A stretch of 64,000 nucleotides of DNA from contig NC_091137.1 of assembly GCF_041381155.1 (NCBI RefSeq), positions 12,209,765-12,273,764 on the forward strand, given 5' to 3'. The notes beneath the pieces were generated by a model, which saw nothing but the letters and a program-made list of their open reading frames with translations, was not told the DNA's origin and made no database searches. Position numbers and translations under genes: made by a program. Shown piece by piece: positions 1-12,900 of this stretch (position 1 is its first letter; every line of letters starts with the position of its first letter). The DNA comes from Argopecten irradians (lineage: Eukaryota; Mollusca; Bivalvia; Pectinida; Pectinidae).

Positions 1-643
1 ACTTGGGAAATTCTAATGTACAGTCAGTGGCCATAAATGATGATACAGTATGCGAGGGAAAATTTGGCTACATTTTCTTATTAGTAATTTAACATATTTA
101 TAACTACTTTTAAACTTAAGAACTATATTTGGATCCTGTACACGATTTATATAAATTAATTTCCATGTCATAGTTATTGAGAAATTGACCTTAACTGTAG
201 ACATACCGTACATGTAATTTTTATGATGACATTTTACTATAGACAACGAAGGATATGGCGACGTCATCAAGCGTTGTTTGGATATTAATCACTCACAACT
301 TGGACATATTGCAAAGGATAAAACATATAATTACATTATTTCAAAACAAGTACATGTACTTGATAATTAGCTTGTCTGTTGTCAATTCTGAAGTTTTTAT
401 CTGCACAATTGATTTCTAGAGAGATTTTTAAGCATATAAATTTACTAGGTCGTTGACTGTCAAGATGATTGTTAAGTTATAATTAATGAATGTTTTACAA
501 GGATTTACATGTGAGAAGGATTTGTCACTCAGGGTTTTGGATGAATATGTTGTGAGCGCTTTTGTGTTTGTGCTCTGATGACCGTAACGTTAAGCAATGA
601 CCAATTTTCCTGTAATATCCACCAGAGCAACTTTTGATTGCAG
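1..643. other. AT-rich flank, no gene recognised
   Basis: No exon, RNA gene or repeat could be supported here. The only functional signal is at its right end, where a pyrimidine-rich tract followed by CAG at 641-643 looks like a splice acceptor for the possible exon that follows. The stretch may therefore be the end of an intron of a gene extending beyond the left edge. Confidence 0.3.
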
Positions 644-870
644 TTGCCAGGCTTACTGTCTTACTTTCTGAAGCATTTCAGTTCTATACAATGTATGAGT
701 ATCGGGTAGATTCTCTCCCAGTACCAGAATTTCAGCTAAGTGACACAGAGACATTTAAACGCTGTGTACAGACTAGCTGCAATATTGTAGCTCAAAAGAC
801 TTTTAGACAGAAAATGGTGTCGTCTTTAGAGCTACAATTGGTGCCTATTACTGCTAATGGAGCAAAGTAA
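644..870 (+). CDS. Possible terminal coding exon of an unidentified gene
   Basis: A 75-codon open stretch runs from a good acceptor (TTTTGATTGCAG, ending at 643) to a TAA at 868-870. A canonical AATAAA follows about 75 bases later, at 944-949. The peptide has a mixed, protein-like composition (for example LLSEAFQFYTMYEYRVDSLP near its start and LELQLVPITANGAK at its C terminus), unlike the low-complexity frames elsewhere in the window. The first full codon is GCC at 646; the preceding valine codon is split by the intron. I do not recognise the family. Earlier exons would lie outside the window. The last ~97 bases of the exon and its 3' flank are tandemly duplicated at 1368-1867. It could also be an expressed repeat fragment. 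Confidence 0.4.
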
Positions 871-1867
871 TGATTATGCAAATCGTTATAAAACGTTTAT
901 TTGCATTTCATCTTACTTGTTCGATATCGCTTACTTACTAGGCAATAAAACTGAACCACATAGATTATCAAATTCCCACTGAGGCATTATTTTTTTACGT
1001 AATACATATGAAGGTCTTTCTGAAGGGGATTTTTACGGCAAGTCCAGAAATTGTGAATATGACGTCGTGTGAGCGGTACGGTAGATATTAAGAATGGTAG
1101 TTATGTTTGTTTTGGACAAAAATAATATGTAAATGCATGTATACGCATAAAATAATTGGAAACCTACAAAAAAGTATAGAAAACTGTGCCCGAGTGATTT
1201 TCGGAGGCAGTGCTCCACTACGACACATAGGGACCAATTCGTACCCGGCCGAAAGGTATAGTACTTATTAGTAGGCCGGGTTTTTTTTATTATTTTTTTA
1301 TATTTTGCGATATGGATCGTTTTCAGTTTTGACAAGAAGCACAGTGAACCGATAGCTTGGTCGTATGTAGCTGCAATATTGTAGCTCAAAAGACTTTTAG
1401 ACAGAAAATGTTGTCGTCTTTAGAGCTACAATTGGTGCCTATTACTGCTAATGGAGCAAAGTAATGGTTTTGCAAACCATTATTTAAAATTTTGCATGCA
1501 TTTTATCGTACTTGTTTTATATCGGTTACCTACTAGGCAATAAAACTGAACCATATAAAATATCAAATTCTCAGCGAGAAATTTTGTTTTTTTCATATAC
1601 ACATATGAAGACCTTTCCGCAGTGAATTTATACAGCAAGTCTACAAAGCATGAATTTGACGTTTTGTGAGCGGTACGGTAGATATTAAGAATGGTAGTTA
1701 TGTTTGTTTTCGACAAAAATAATATATAAATGCTTGTATACGCACAAAATAATTGGAAACCTACAAAAAAGTATAGAAAACTGTGCCCGAGTGATTTCCG
1801 GAGGCACTGCTCCACTAGGACACATAGGGACCAATTCGTACCCGGCCGAAAGGTATAGTAGGCCGGG
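774..1867 (+). repeat. Tandem duplication of an exon end plus 3' flank (two ~500-bp copies)
   Basis: Copy 1 spans about 774-1280 and copy 2 about 1368-1867, an offset of roughly 594-597 bases. The copies share the end of the putative exon, the stop codon, the AATAAA, and a distal block that includes CCCGAGTGATT, ACACATAGGGACCAATTCGT and a CCGGCCGAAAGG motif. Copy 1 has about 10 extra bases near its right end. The copies are visibly diverged, mostly by substitutions, so the event is not very recent. A T-rich spacer of about 90 bases separates them. Confidence 0.85.
944..949 (+). promoter_or_regulatory. AATAAA polyadenylation signal
   Basis: AATAAA lies 74 bases after the TAA of the putative terminal exon, a plausible distance for a short 3' UTR. 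The same signal is duplicated at 1539-1544 inside the second copy of the tandem duplication. Confidence 0.4.
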
Positions 1868-2537
1868 TACGTATATTCGTTCTACTACATGCCCGTATGT
1901 TGTTAAATCTAGATTAATACAATGCCGCTATCATCACAAAATAAAGATTGTCTGTTCCAGGTCTAACATTAGGAAATCGATCAGTTATAGCCTATAGGTT
2001 TATCAGGAATGCACATGCTTTAAGCTGAATTCCAAATTAGTAATTTACACTTGTAACTACCCATATCAATGGTTTCCAACGCGTTCAATAATCGGCAGAT
2101 GAGAACTTATTTTCATAACAGATAGTCATACTTCAAACAACCACATTTTAACATTTTTGGCAAGAAAATGTCTTTCAGATCCCCACAGCAAAAGAATCAG
2201 GTGTAGGGTACGCACCATTATTAGACCGATTGTGCGGTCCATGACAACTTTCTCCGTGATCTATCGTACTTATGCCAGCGACTATGTATTAAAGCACGAC
2301 AGGCTTACCATCATTACTCCGGTATAATGTTTTTATGGCAAATTCATTTCTAATAATTTTCATATGTTCGTCTGCGGAAGGGAAAATTCATAACTTCCGT
2401 AGAGGAGAGCTCCACACAAATTACGCGGAAGAGTTACATCCCTTGGACCTCCTGTTGGGTTTTATAAATAGCTATGGTTTTAGGGTTAGCCTAGTTCAGT
2501 AAGTCTATCAAAAATAAAACAAAAAGTTTTAAAAAAA
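1868..2537. other. Intergenic stretch, nothing recognised
   Basis: No supported exon, RNA or repeat was found. Only short chance reading frames occur. Confidence 0.3.
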
Positions 2538-2630
2538 GTAAGTAAATAAAAATCAAGTAAATTATAGCTGAACAGAAAATGACAATTTTCTGCTTTAAAC
2601 TATAATTGAATTAATTTTTATTTATCTTAC
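2538..2630. repeat. Short fold-back (hairpin) element
   Basis: Two arms of about 45 bases (starting GTAAGTAAATAAAAAT and ending ATTTTTATTTATCTTAC) are imperfect reverse complements around a small loop near 2581-2584. The arms continue through the words AATTATAG and CAGAAAAT. It has no coding content. It is consistent with a MITE-like fold-back; no target duplication was identified. Confidence 0.6.
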
Positions 2631-2696
2631 CATATTTCTTTTTTTTTTTCATTCCACTTGAAGAATAAGTAAACTAATTACTTGTTTTCTTAAAAA

Positions 2697-2864
2697 GGAA
2701 GTAAAGATAAAATTTCACTCAATTTTGAAAGAAATTATTATGATGTGGATTGAAATTGCGATGGAGCTATTTGAACATCTCTATGGTACAAGACCATATG
2801 GTAGACCTAATGAGATGCCATTTCAGAATTCATCAAAATTGAGTGAAATTTTATCTTTACTTCC
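2697..2864. mobile_element. MITE-like element with ~30-bp terminal inverted repeats
   Basis: The left arm, beginning GGAAGTAAAGATAAAATTTC, and the right arm, ending GAAATTTTATCTTTACTTCC, are near-perfect inverted repeats of about 30 bases flanking a unique core of about 105 bases. There is no reading frame of note. Terminal symmetry and size fit a non-autonomous DNA transposon. The superfamily is not determined because no clear target duplication is visible. Confidence 0.6.
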
Positions 2865-4566
2865 TACAATTTTGCTTTTTCTTGTGAATCCGTATATATT
2901 GTAAAATATATCTTTCGTGAATTTATCATGTACTTAGTCCATAACATTGGCACATTTGCTATTGTTACATTTTTGAAATAATATCATTTTTCATAAATTA
3001 TTGTCAGAGGAGCTAGACAAAATACTGAAGTGTGTGCAAAATTCAGAAAAAAAATTAAAATAGTGAAAACTCTCTGGTAAAAATGAAAATGCACAAAAAA
3101 ATGGAATAGATGAAATTATGGTTATTTCATATTGATATAGTACAGTGCTTTGTTCTTTTGATATCTTTTTAATATTCATATATATCGAGATATAATGGTG
3201 AGTAATAGTGACAGGTTCTTTAAGAATTTTCTGAAAAAATAGAATGGGCATTATTTTTCACTGGGATGTCTGAATTTAAGAAGACCATTACATAATATTA
3301 CCAGTATAGTAGTGGAACAATTCCAGTATGGTACTTTCAACAGCTTGAAATGGATACAGATACAAAAAACAAAGACATTAATTTTCTCACTTTAAGTTTT
3401 AATAACAATCTTGGTCAAAACAAAAATATATGTGTATAGCATAACACATTCAAAATACATCTATACCAATTTCCATTTGGTTACCATAGTTACAAATCTC
3501 AAGGGTGCCAACACCTGGCGCAAGTGCTGCTGTGGATTTTTAATAGAGACATAATTATTGAATGCAACTAAAAGTAATGCTGTAATGGATTTATTTATGA
3601 TTTGAGTCGAAAAATTAAAATCAAAACATGTACTGAAATATTAAAGACGTCAAAGAATATCACTTTTAATGCTACAAAAACATTTTTAATCCATTTAGCC
3701 AGCTACAAATAAATACATTTTTAATCCATTTAGCCAGCTACAAATAAATACAGACTTTTTATTCTTAAAAACAATTCATAGTTCATAGTCATCTTTCCAA
3801 TATGGCAGTTATTACATATTAGCAATAGCATCTGAAACATTTCAATTATTTTGCAATAAAGCATCTTTTTGTACACACAACAAATACACAAACCGTCATA
3901 CTCACTCTGTAGCACACTGGTTTACACCAACAAAGTCACTATTTCAGAACTCAAACTCTCCAATTTAATGTCGTTAAACAATTAAACCAACACTGGAATA
4001 CATGTACCATCAATACACAAAACCATATTACTGTATTTATCTTATTAAGTACCCAAGGACTTATATAATATTCATACTCCCTTGTCCTCACCATTGTTTT
4101 ATCGTGTAAACATCTAATTAAAGTGAAGGAACAGTAACCTATATATATATAGCAACTGCTCCAACTAGGTTAAAAAACTAGGTTAAAGAAACAGACATGG
4201 AGGGCTAGTAATATTACACCTAAACCACTAATCCACTGCTGACCAAAACAAAACCTTAAATAAATCCATATTACGTGTTGATAACCAATTTTGATTATAA
4301 GCAAACCAAGTGTCTACAGAACTCCAAAGTTTTAAACAAAATATGTATACATACACAGTATTTGTACATACAATAAACCGTCTAAAGCTATGAATTTAAA
4401 GAATTATTGCTAGTTCAATTAGAAAAAGAAATAATATTCCATTGAAAATCCATGTGCACTTCTCAGGATAAATACAGTAACTGCAAATATTGGAAATGGT
4501 GTCAGGTTTTATCACAAATAATACATACATGTAAATAGAAAATTACAAATGCCACAATTATATTGC
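2865..4566. other. Intergenic; one 35-bp direct duplication
   Basis: No gene is recognised. A 35-base unit starting CATTTTTAATCC is duplicated head to tail at 3681-3715 and 3716-3750. The rest is unstructured AT-rich sequence. Confidence 0.4.
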
Positions 4567-6283
4567 TATACTTGTAGGTACAGACACCTTTTATGACAAA
4601 GGCATTGCACCTTTACCATAACACCTTGCCATACTAGTAGGTAGAGAAACCTTTTCTAACAAAGGCATTCAGACACCTTTTATGACAAAGGCATCGCACC
4701 TTTACCATAACACCTTGCCATACTTGTAGGTAGAGAAACCTTTTCTAACAAAGGCATTCAGACACCTTTTATGACAAAGGCATTGCACCTTTACCATAAC
4801 ACCTTGCTATACTTGTAGGTACAGACACCTTTTATGACAAAGGCATCGTCCTTTACCATAACACCTTGCTATCTTTGTGGGTACAGACACCTTTTATGAC
4901 AAAGGCATTGCACCTTTACCTTAACACCTTGCTATACTTGTAGGTACAGACACCTTTTATGACAAAGGCATTGTCCTTTACCATAACACCTTGCTATCTT
5001 TGTAGGTACAGACACCTTTTATGACAAAGGCATTGTCCTTTACCATAACACCTTGCTATACTTGTAGGTACAGACACCTTTTATGACAAAGGCATTGCAC
5101 CTTCACCTTAACACCTTGCTATACTTGTAGGTACAGACACCTTTTATGACAAAGGCATTGTCCTTTACCTTAACACCTTGCTATACTTGTAGGTACAGAC
5201 ACCTTTTATGACAAAGGCATCGCACCTTTACCTTAACACCTTGCTATACTTGTAGGTACAGACTCACCTTTACCATAACACATTGCTATACTTGTAGGTA
5301 CAGACACCTATTATGACAAAGGCATTGCCCTTTACCTTAACACCTTGCTATACTTGTAGGTACAGACACCTATTATGACAAAGGCATCGCACCTTTACCT
5401 TAACACCTTGCTATACTTGTAGGTACAGACACCTATTATGACAAAGGCATCGCACCTTTACCTTAACACCTTGCTATACTTGTAGGTACAGACACCTATT
5501 ATGACAAAGGCATCGCACCTTTACCATAACACCTGTAACACCTTGCCATACTTTAGGTACAGTACTTTTATGACAAAGGCATCGCACCTTTACCATAACA
5601 CCTTGCCATACTTGTAGGTACAGACACCTTTTATGACAAAGCATTGCCTTTACCATAACACCTTGCTATACTTGTAGGTACAGACACCTTTTATGACAAA
5701 GGCATCGCACCTTTACCATAACACCTTGCCATACTTGTAGGTAAAGACACCTTTTATGACAAAGGCATCGCACCTTTACCATAACACCTTGCCATACTTG
5801 TAGGTACAGAAACCTTTTCTAACAAAGGCATTCAGACACCTATTATGACAAAGGCATCGCACCTTTACCATAACACCTTGCTATACTTGTAGGTACAGAC
5901 ACCTATTATGACAAAGGCATCGCATCTTTACCTTAACACCTTGCTATACTTGTAGGTACAGACACCTTTTATGACAAAGGCATTGCACCTTTACCATAAC
6001 ACCTTGCCATACTTGTAGGTACAGAAACCTTTTCCAACAAAGGCATCGCACCTTTACCATAACACCTTGCCATACTTGTAGGTACAGAAACCTTTTCCAA
6101 CAAAGGCATTGCACCTTTACCATAACACCTTGCCATACTTGTAGGTACAGAAACCTTTTCCAACAAAGGCATTCAGACACCTTTTATGACAAAGGCATCG
6201 CACCTTTACCATAACACCTTGCCATACTTGTAGGTACAGAAACCTTTTCTAACAAAGGCATTCAGACACCTTTTATGACAAAT
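4567..6283. repeat. 63-bp minisatellite, ~26 copies
   Basis: The head-to-tail array has a unit of about 63 bases built from the blocks CTTGTAGGTACAGACACC, TTTTATGACAAAGGCAT, CGCACCTTTACCATAAC and ACCTTGCTATA. Variant units carry GAAACCTTTTCTAACAAAGG in place of the ACACC/TTATGACAAAGG block, and several units are truncated. Because 63 is a multiple of three, minus-strand frames stay open for up to ~78 codons (repeating a CLCHKRCLYLQVWQG-type peptide). That is a by-product of the period. No flanking gene structure suggests coding. Confidence 0.95.
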
Positions 6284-9200
6284 TCCTCCCCATTTTCGTT
6301 CTAGAGCTGAGCTAGAGCTATGTTGTCCCATTCAAGAAAAATAAAGACCAATAACTCTGAGAAAAATTGAAATGAGTTCTGCCTTGCAAATTACGAATCT
6401 TTAAATAAGGCGATAATTTGTGACTATTTTTTACAATTTTTACAAATTAGCTGAGAATGTCTAATTACTCCTCAAACAAAAGTATTATCACAATTTCATC
6501 AGCATTAACTTTACACACATGTATCAAAATTATATTTTGAATATAAATATAATGCTATACATATCAAACAAAATGGTATCAAGATGTATTGAAGACAAAT
6601 TTTGTTCATTTGCTGATTTAAAGTCAAATTAAAAAACAAATGAGGCTATGTTTAGGAAAATGTTGCAATCATTTAAGAGTTAAAAGTGAATAGTTTATAC
6701 CAATTTCATCTTTGTCTTTATACATAATTACGACAAAATACATAAAGTGCTGAAAATTATCTGACGAGGTAAACACATTCATGGAAATCTCCCATCAGGC
6801 TTCATGAATTCAAAATTTAAGTAAAACCATTACAGACCTCTGGGTTTAAAGAAATAACAAACTGATCCGAGGTCAATCTACAGTACAAGGTGTATTCTAA
6901 CTCATCAAGGTTTATTTTAACTCATCAAGGTGTTTGTGATTCTTAAACACACGTGTGTATAATTCAAGGTGTCCTATAGCAATCCACATGTAAAGTTCAT
7001 GTCACTTATATCTCTGGAATGATTCTAGAACAATATTATATTAATTTTAACAGAGAATAATATGACACTTGTAAACCTATTGCACTACAGTAGCCGTGTG
7101 GCAGCACTAGGATAAATCTATGTATGAGCACATTGCATCATTGCAACTTCACATTAATTATTATGTAATTTTCAACATCAAGGGTGGGTTAGTGAATGAA
7201 CTATCAATATTATCTTTATTATATTAAAACTATCGCTATTTGTGAGCACATTGTGACTTTAATTATCTATATCTAGGGTGGGTTTAGTGAATGAACAATT
7301 CTATTTTTGCAAATTACAGAGTTATCTGCTCTTGTGAGTAGGCATTTATTGCAACGTATGTTTTTCTAACTGTATAACATATTATTTGACATCACAATCA
7401 ATATCTACTAATAATGACAGATAATTCTGTAATGTGTAAAGACAGAATAAATACTATCTCTACTCTAATACTACAGCATATCAAATCACATGAGCTTAAT
7501 GCTAGCTACTTGTCATGGCATGATACTCAACCCTGACTAGATTTCCACTGGTGGTAGAGAAATGATTTTCTACAGAATAATGTCATAACATTAGAAATAG
7601 AAACTCATTTCTCTACTGAGAACTTATGCCAAAACACCACTTTCTGCCAGAGGGCAATTTTTGACCAAATTATTATGATATCACTTCATGATTGGTTATA
7701 TATTCACATGAAATATTGACAGATTAAATTTGCAGGGATTTATAAAACAGTTGACTGAGAGAGTAAGGAGAGAGTGTAGAGAAAATGATAGAGTATCATC
7801 ATTGTTTGAAGTTATCTGAATGAATTATACTTTAAAGAAGAAGAACACACAGAGACACAGACGGTCTTATAGGACAGGTAAATAGCACAAAAAGCAGAAA
7901 TATAGGAGAAAACACCAAAAGGTCATACTATAAATATCAACACAACAATAAAAACACAGTAAAACATAGAAAACAAACCACTCACCACCTAAACCAGTTA
8001 TACTAGTAAGTCTATATATGGTGGGATTGAACAAAACACACCAAAATCCTGACTCTACCACACACGTACACAACACCACCAATAAATTAAATACAGACAA
8101 CAACAAAGTCATCAATTTCTACTTCAAGGTAGTACTCTTAGGATAATAAATTTAATAATGTACCTTGCAATTAAATAGTACTTCACTTCATTTGTCTTGC
8201 TAACATTCACAAGTTATCCACAATGACATTATAATACAGAGTCATCTGCTCTTGTGGACAGTTGTATTGATTGTCATGTTTGATCATCTATCTTCTGTTG
8301 TTGTCTTACAAACAAATGAAAGATGACATTCCCACAGACAAACAGCATACCAGTATCCGAAAGTCGTTATACACACAAGGGCAGTTAACTCTTTAATAAC
8401 ATAATTTACACAAGCCATTCCTGCCAATACACCACATCTATCATACCAAAAGTGTAGTATTTAGAGTACATTCAGAGTATAAATTGGAACCTGAGTGAAA
8501 AACATCTCAACATTCTGCGATTTGAGTGAAAAATACATTTTTATATCGGCATCTTCCCTAGCCAATTCATCCAATTACTGTTTTTACATTAATGTGAAAA
8601 GTAACATTAAATATAATCGGAGGCCTTGGATACTGATGATGGTATATAAGGAAACCGACAATTTGTTTTTACATTTATAGACTTTTGATGTCAACTGAAT
8701 AGGCAACTTCAATATTCAACATAATAGCCATCTGACCATTCAGGATGAACTACCAAGTTTGAGACAAATCTACCTCAGGTTGATGGTCTTCACTAAATTT
8801 AATCAACAAAATTCCTAGGTGTACCAAGACTATCTCTACTTAATATCTAGTTTTATCATGGAAAAGGCAAAATAATATTCTGGATCATCAATACAATGTT
8901 AGGTTTACTAGATAAGCATACTTTTAACATAGCAATACTGTCTGATCAGTGATTTTAACTAGCCTAACCCCCAAAATATCAGATTCTGAGAGGTAACTTG
9001 TTGTCTGGACATTAAAAAATTGGCACTCAATTAATCGGTACACTAATACCTATCCAGTGGCTAAAACTACAAATGAAGATTAAATATGGTGGGCTATCAG
9101 TTATGGCTGGCAATTCATACTAACATCTGGATTTAGAAATGGCCACAATGATGACAAACATTTACCTTCTGCATTGAAAACACTCTGAATCATTCCTGAA

Positions 9201-9955
9201 TTACCAAATTGGATTTCAAGTCAACACTCCTAACACCAGACATCTATTGTTATCCAAAACGATAAAAAATTGGTGGAAATGAATATTGGAAGACCACTGT
9301 TTGTCAGCCAACTAGGATTCATGCTGACTATCAAGGCTTCTGACTAAAGCTGCTAATATAGCTAATATTTAACAAAATTGATACATTTTATTGCTGTAAT
9401 TTCAATACCAGTATGAAACATCTTTCCTGCTATCATAGGAGAGACAAGCAACACAGAATGATTTCTATATGCCATGGAAGGATAGACAAGAAATTGATAA
9501 TAAGCTTTGACTATGAAATACTAAATGGTTTTCTAGCACTTATATAATTATTTAGAGAAATGAAAATTATATACCTAAATAATACCTAAATAGGACCAGC
9601 TTATATTGTCATATCATCGTGTTAGCACTTTCAAAATATCAATGTTTGACATTTATTTTGTATAGCTGTATCAAACAAATACTGTGTCTCTTGATAACTT
9701 AAGTTTTATTACTGTGTACTCTTTTTGTATGGACTAGCCACAAAACTATGATAGTACATATAAAATATCATGTAGTCCATAATACAGTATTAGGTTGAAC
9801 TGTACTATAGAGGAACAGTGGAAGTGTTTTAAAGCCCCACTACCCATCAAAAGCTGGGGGAAATGGTTGTCACTTTCAGAATTAATCCCACCACCATTAC
9901 TAACACTGTCAACTTTAAACCGTAAAACAATTTACACCTGAAGACAATTGTAACC
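6284..9955. other. Downstream flank of LNPK, no gene recognised
   Basis: This AT-rich sequence lies 3' of the minus-strand LNPK stop codon, so the right-hand part may include LNPK 3' UTR. No second gene, RNA or high-copy repeat could be supported. Reading frames here are short and of random composition. Confidence 0.3.
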
Positions 9956-12900
9956 CTAGTTCTTCTCAGGCGCCCCTTCTGCCTCTACTATTTCATCCTT
10001 AGAACTGTCCATATTGCTTCCATTCCCAGAATCCAATTCATTGCCTTCATCTAACGGATGTATGCCATCAATTTCCATATCCTGCTCCGTATTTTCCTCT
10101 GAACTGGTGATAGTCTCTACTTTTGCCTGACCTTTAACCTCTGCCTGACCTGTGCTGTTGATTTGACCCTTGCCTTCTGCTTGATCTATGGCCTCTATTT
10201 GACCTCCAACAGCTCCTTCCTCTTTATGCTGGTTAGCCCCACCATTCACTTCTTCAGATTCTGAGGTTTCGTCAGTACTTTCGTCTTCTTCATCTTCACT
10301 CTCTGCATCATCAGGTTTTGAAGCACCTACAGTTGAAGACGTAATTTTGGTAAAGCAACAGCTCATATTATGAGTTTTTAATGGTTCATTAAAGTTATGT
10401 TTCTGCATTTTATTTTCATTTGTTTCCAGACGATTGTTATTTTTGTGTTCTTACCAAAACTTTGAATCATCCAGCTGTATCATAAGAATTTTGAATAGAA
10501 ACAAACACTTGATCAGATTCTCAAACTCTTGTCATTTTTGAGGTATGAAAGCAAAAGTTCTTTTTTATTCCTTGATATATGTATACATGTATTTTGGAGA
10601 TTTTTCATTCTTTATTTCCAAAAACATTAATATATTACGGTAAGAAAATACAGAAAAAAATTCTCAATTTTATATAGCCCCAAAAAAAATCACTATTTTA
10701 GGACTGAATATTCCTTACCTGGTCCTGACGACCGAATAGGTGAAACAGTGTCCAGTTTGGGAGCGTATGGCTTCTGCTTCTTAGCTAGGTTCATTTGGTA
10801 ACAATAACAACATCGAAAACCTACAACAGAGTATATCCATAAATGTACTTATGCAGCACAGAAAACTTTAATTTGCATAAACAACTAGCTGCATTATCAT
10901 TGCCTTGTGACAGAAAGGAGTTTTTAAAACTACATTATTAAGTCAATGAGAAGAAATATCATAAATATTTCAGCCTATATCATCAATATAATGCAACCTT
11001 GAATTCAGTCATTTATTTTCAAAATCATGCTACAGGTCAAAAATGGTGCTTTGTATCCTTCATAGTTATTTTTTTAAATTTTATTTTTGTTTGTTTTTAA
11101 TTTCAATTTCTTTCTTTGGAAATTTGCTTAAAAGTGACAGATTTGCCAGATGGACAGACAGATCAATGCTTCAATACAATATAAATGAGGTATGGAATAC
11201 TAACTTAGATACTCAAACTCCTCCTTAAGGGCCATTCCATTGTGACTATGACAGTATCGACAGATGAGAGCAAACCTGTTCTGTGGGCCGTCCCCCACTA
11301 GGTACTCCAGGAGCCTGTCAGTGGTACTTCTCTCTCGGGGCAAGATCGGGCGGGGAAGTGGAGGGCCAGGAGTTCTACCTGTCAGCCATAGAAAATGTAC
11401 ATAGATGATACTTAAGTATTTCTAATGTTTTACTAAAATCCATATGATGTTTTACTAAACTCAACTTAGACATAAAGACTAATGACATACAATGTAACAG
11501 ATTTTTCAAGCAATTTTCACCATCTGTGCCTGGAAATAGGATATTTAATTTCATACTTTTGCTATTCAAGAGAAAGAATGAAATATTCATATATCATAAC
11601 CAGGTTTATACCTTTAGTAGATATAGGTGTTATCTCGTTATTACTTTGATAAATTGTTTCACAGATGATTGACATCTGACCACTATGTCGCCAGTTAATA
11701 TAAAATGACACGGGTACTCGGTAACTATATATTTCTCTATACAATATGACTGATGTTCAGATTGGTCACAGATTAACAGTCATAATAGGAAAGTGAGACT
11801 GCCCACAGGTAAATCACCTGTACGTATAAATTTATCAGCATAAACATATATCACAACCTGTAAACAAATCCTATTGATATCAACAATGAACAACTTGATC
11901 TTGTCAAAATCAACCCCAAGAATCAATCATCTTCATCTGTGGTAGTTGAACTTGTTAGCTGAATTTGATTAAATTCAAGGAAATGTGTGACAGGTGTACA
12001 ATGACTCCAGTAGACAGACCTACAGGACCACATTTATTTTTAGATATTTATGGTAACAACAATGTAACAAACATTGACAGAGGAAACTGGAATGGAATAA
12101 AACAAGCTTCACTTCAACCGAAAATCACACTCAAAATAGGTGCATGCAAAAATACACAGAGTAAGCAGTACACTTACCAAAATTCAAAATAGAAATAATA
12201 TGGCATTTAATCAATCTACATTCTACAACATTATTTAATGGGATTTTGATTTATTTTTGTCTCTATGTGTATACAGTCATCAGATTACCATCAATTTTCC
12301 TTATACATGTATATTTACACAAAAAAAAAAAAATTTTATGCAATATTTCTGATGTGTTGTAAACACAGTGGTTTCATGGTTTTGGATCCATAACAATATC
12401 TTATTAAAACAAATATCATTATGTGCACTTATTTGCTCAAATACAATATAGGTCAATAGCACAAAAAAGCATGTGTACACACCATTGTGCATGGGTGTCA
12501 TGAGCATGCGAGGTCGAAGGCCACCCTGTCGGATCATTTGTGGTGTATCAGTGCCTGCTGGTCTAGGTGTATTCACACGGGGAGTCATGTCTGGTCGCTG
12601 ACCAGTGGTCACTCCTGGTCGTACCCCAGGGGTCATACCTGGCTGTAACCCTGGTCTGATACCTTGAGTCTGCATTTGTGTGTGTGTAGGTCTAAATTGT
12701 TCCTGAGGTGATATCCTTGTCCCTGAGGTGTTCCCTCGATGTCGTAATGTAGATCCTGGAGGAGATACTTTAGGTGTGGTTGGAACTTGGGGCTGTCAAC
12801 ACACCAATATATCTATCAGTTAGACTCTAATGCACGTCAAAGAAAATTAAGACCCTGTTTGTCTCTCAGTTAACCTGGAGGAGGGGTTTGGCCAACTATT

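Noticed and set aside
4567-6283. Minus-strand Cys/Leu-rich ORFs over the 63-bp repeat
   Set aside because: The period is a multiple of three and the frames end at any truncated unit; no start context or exon structure.
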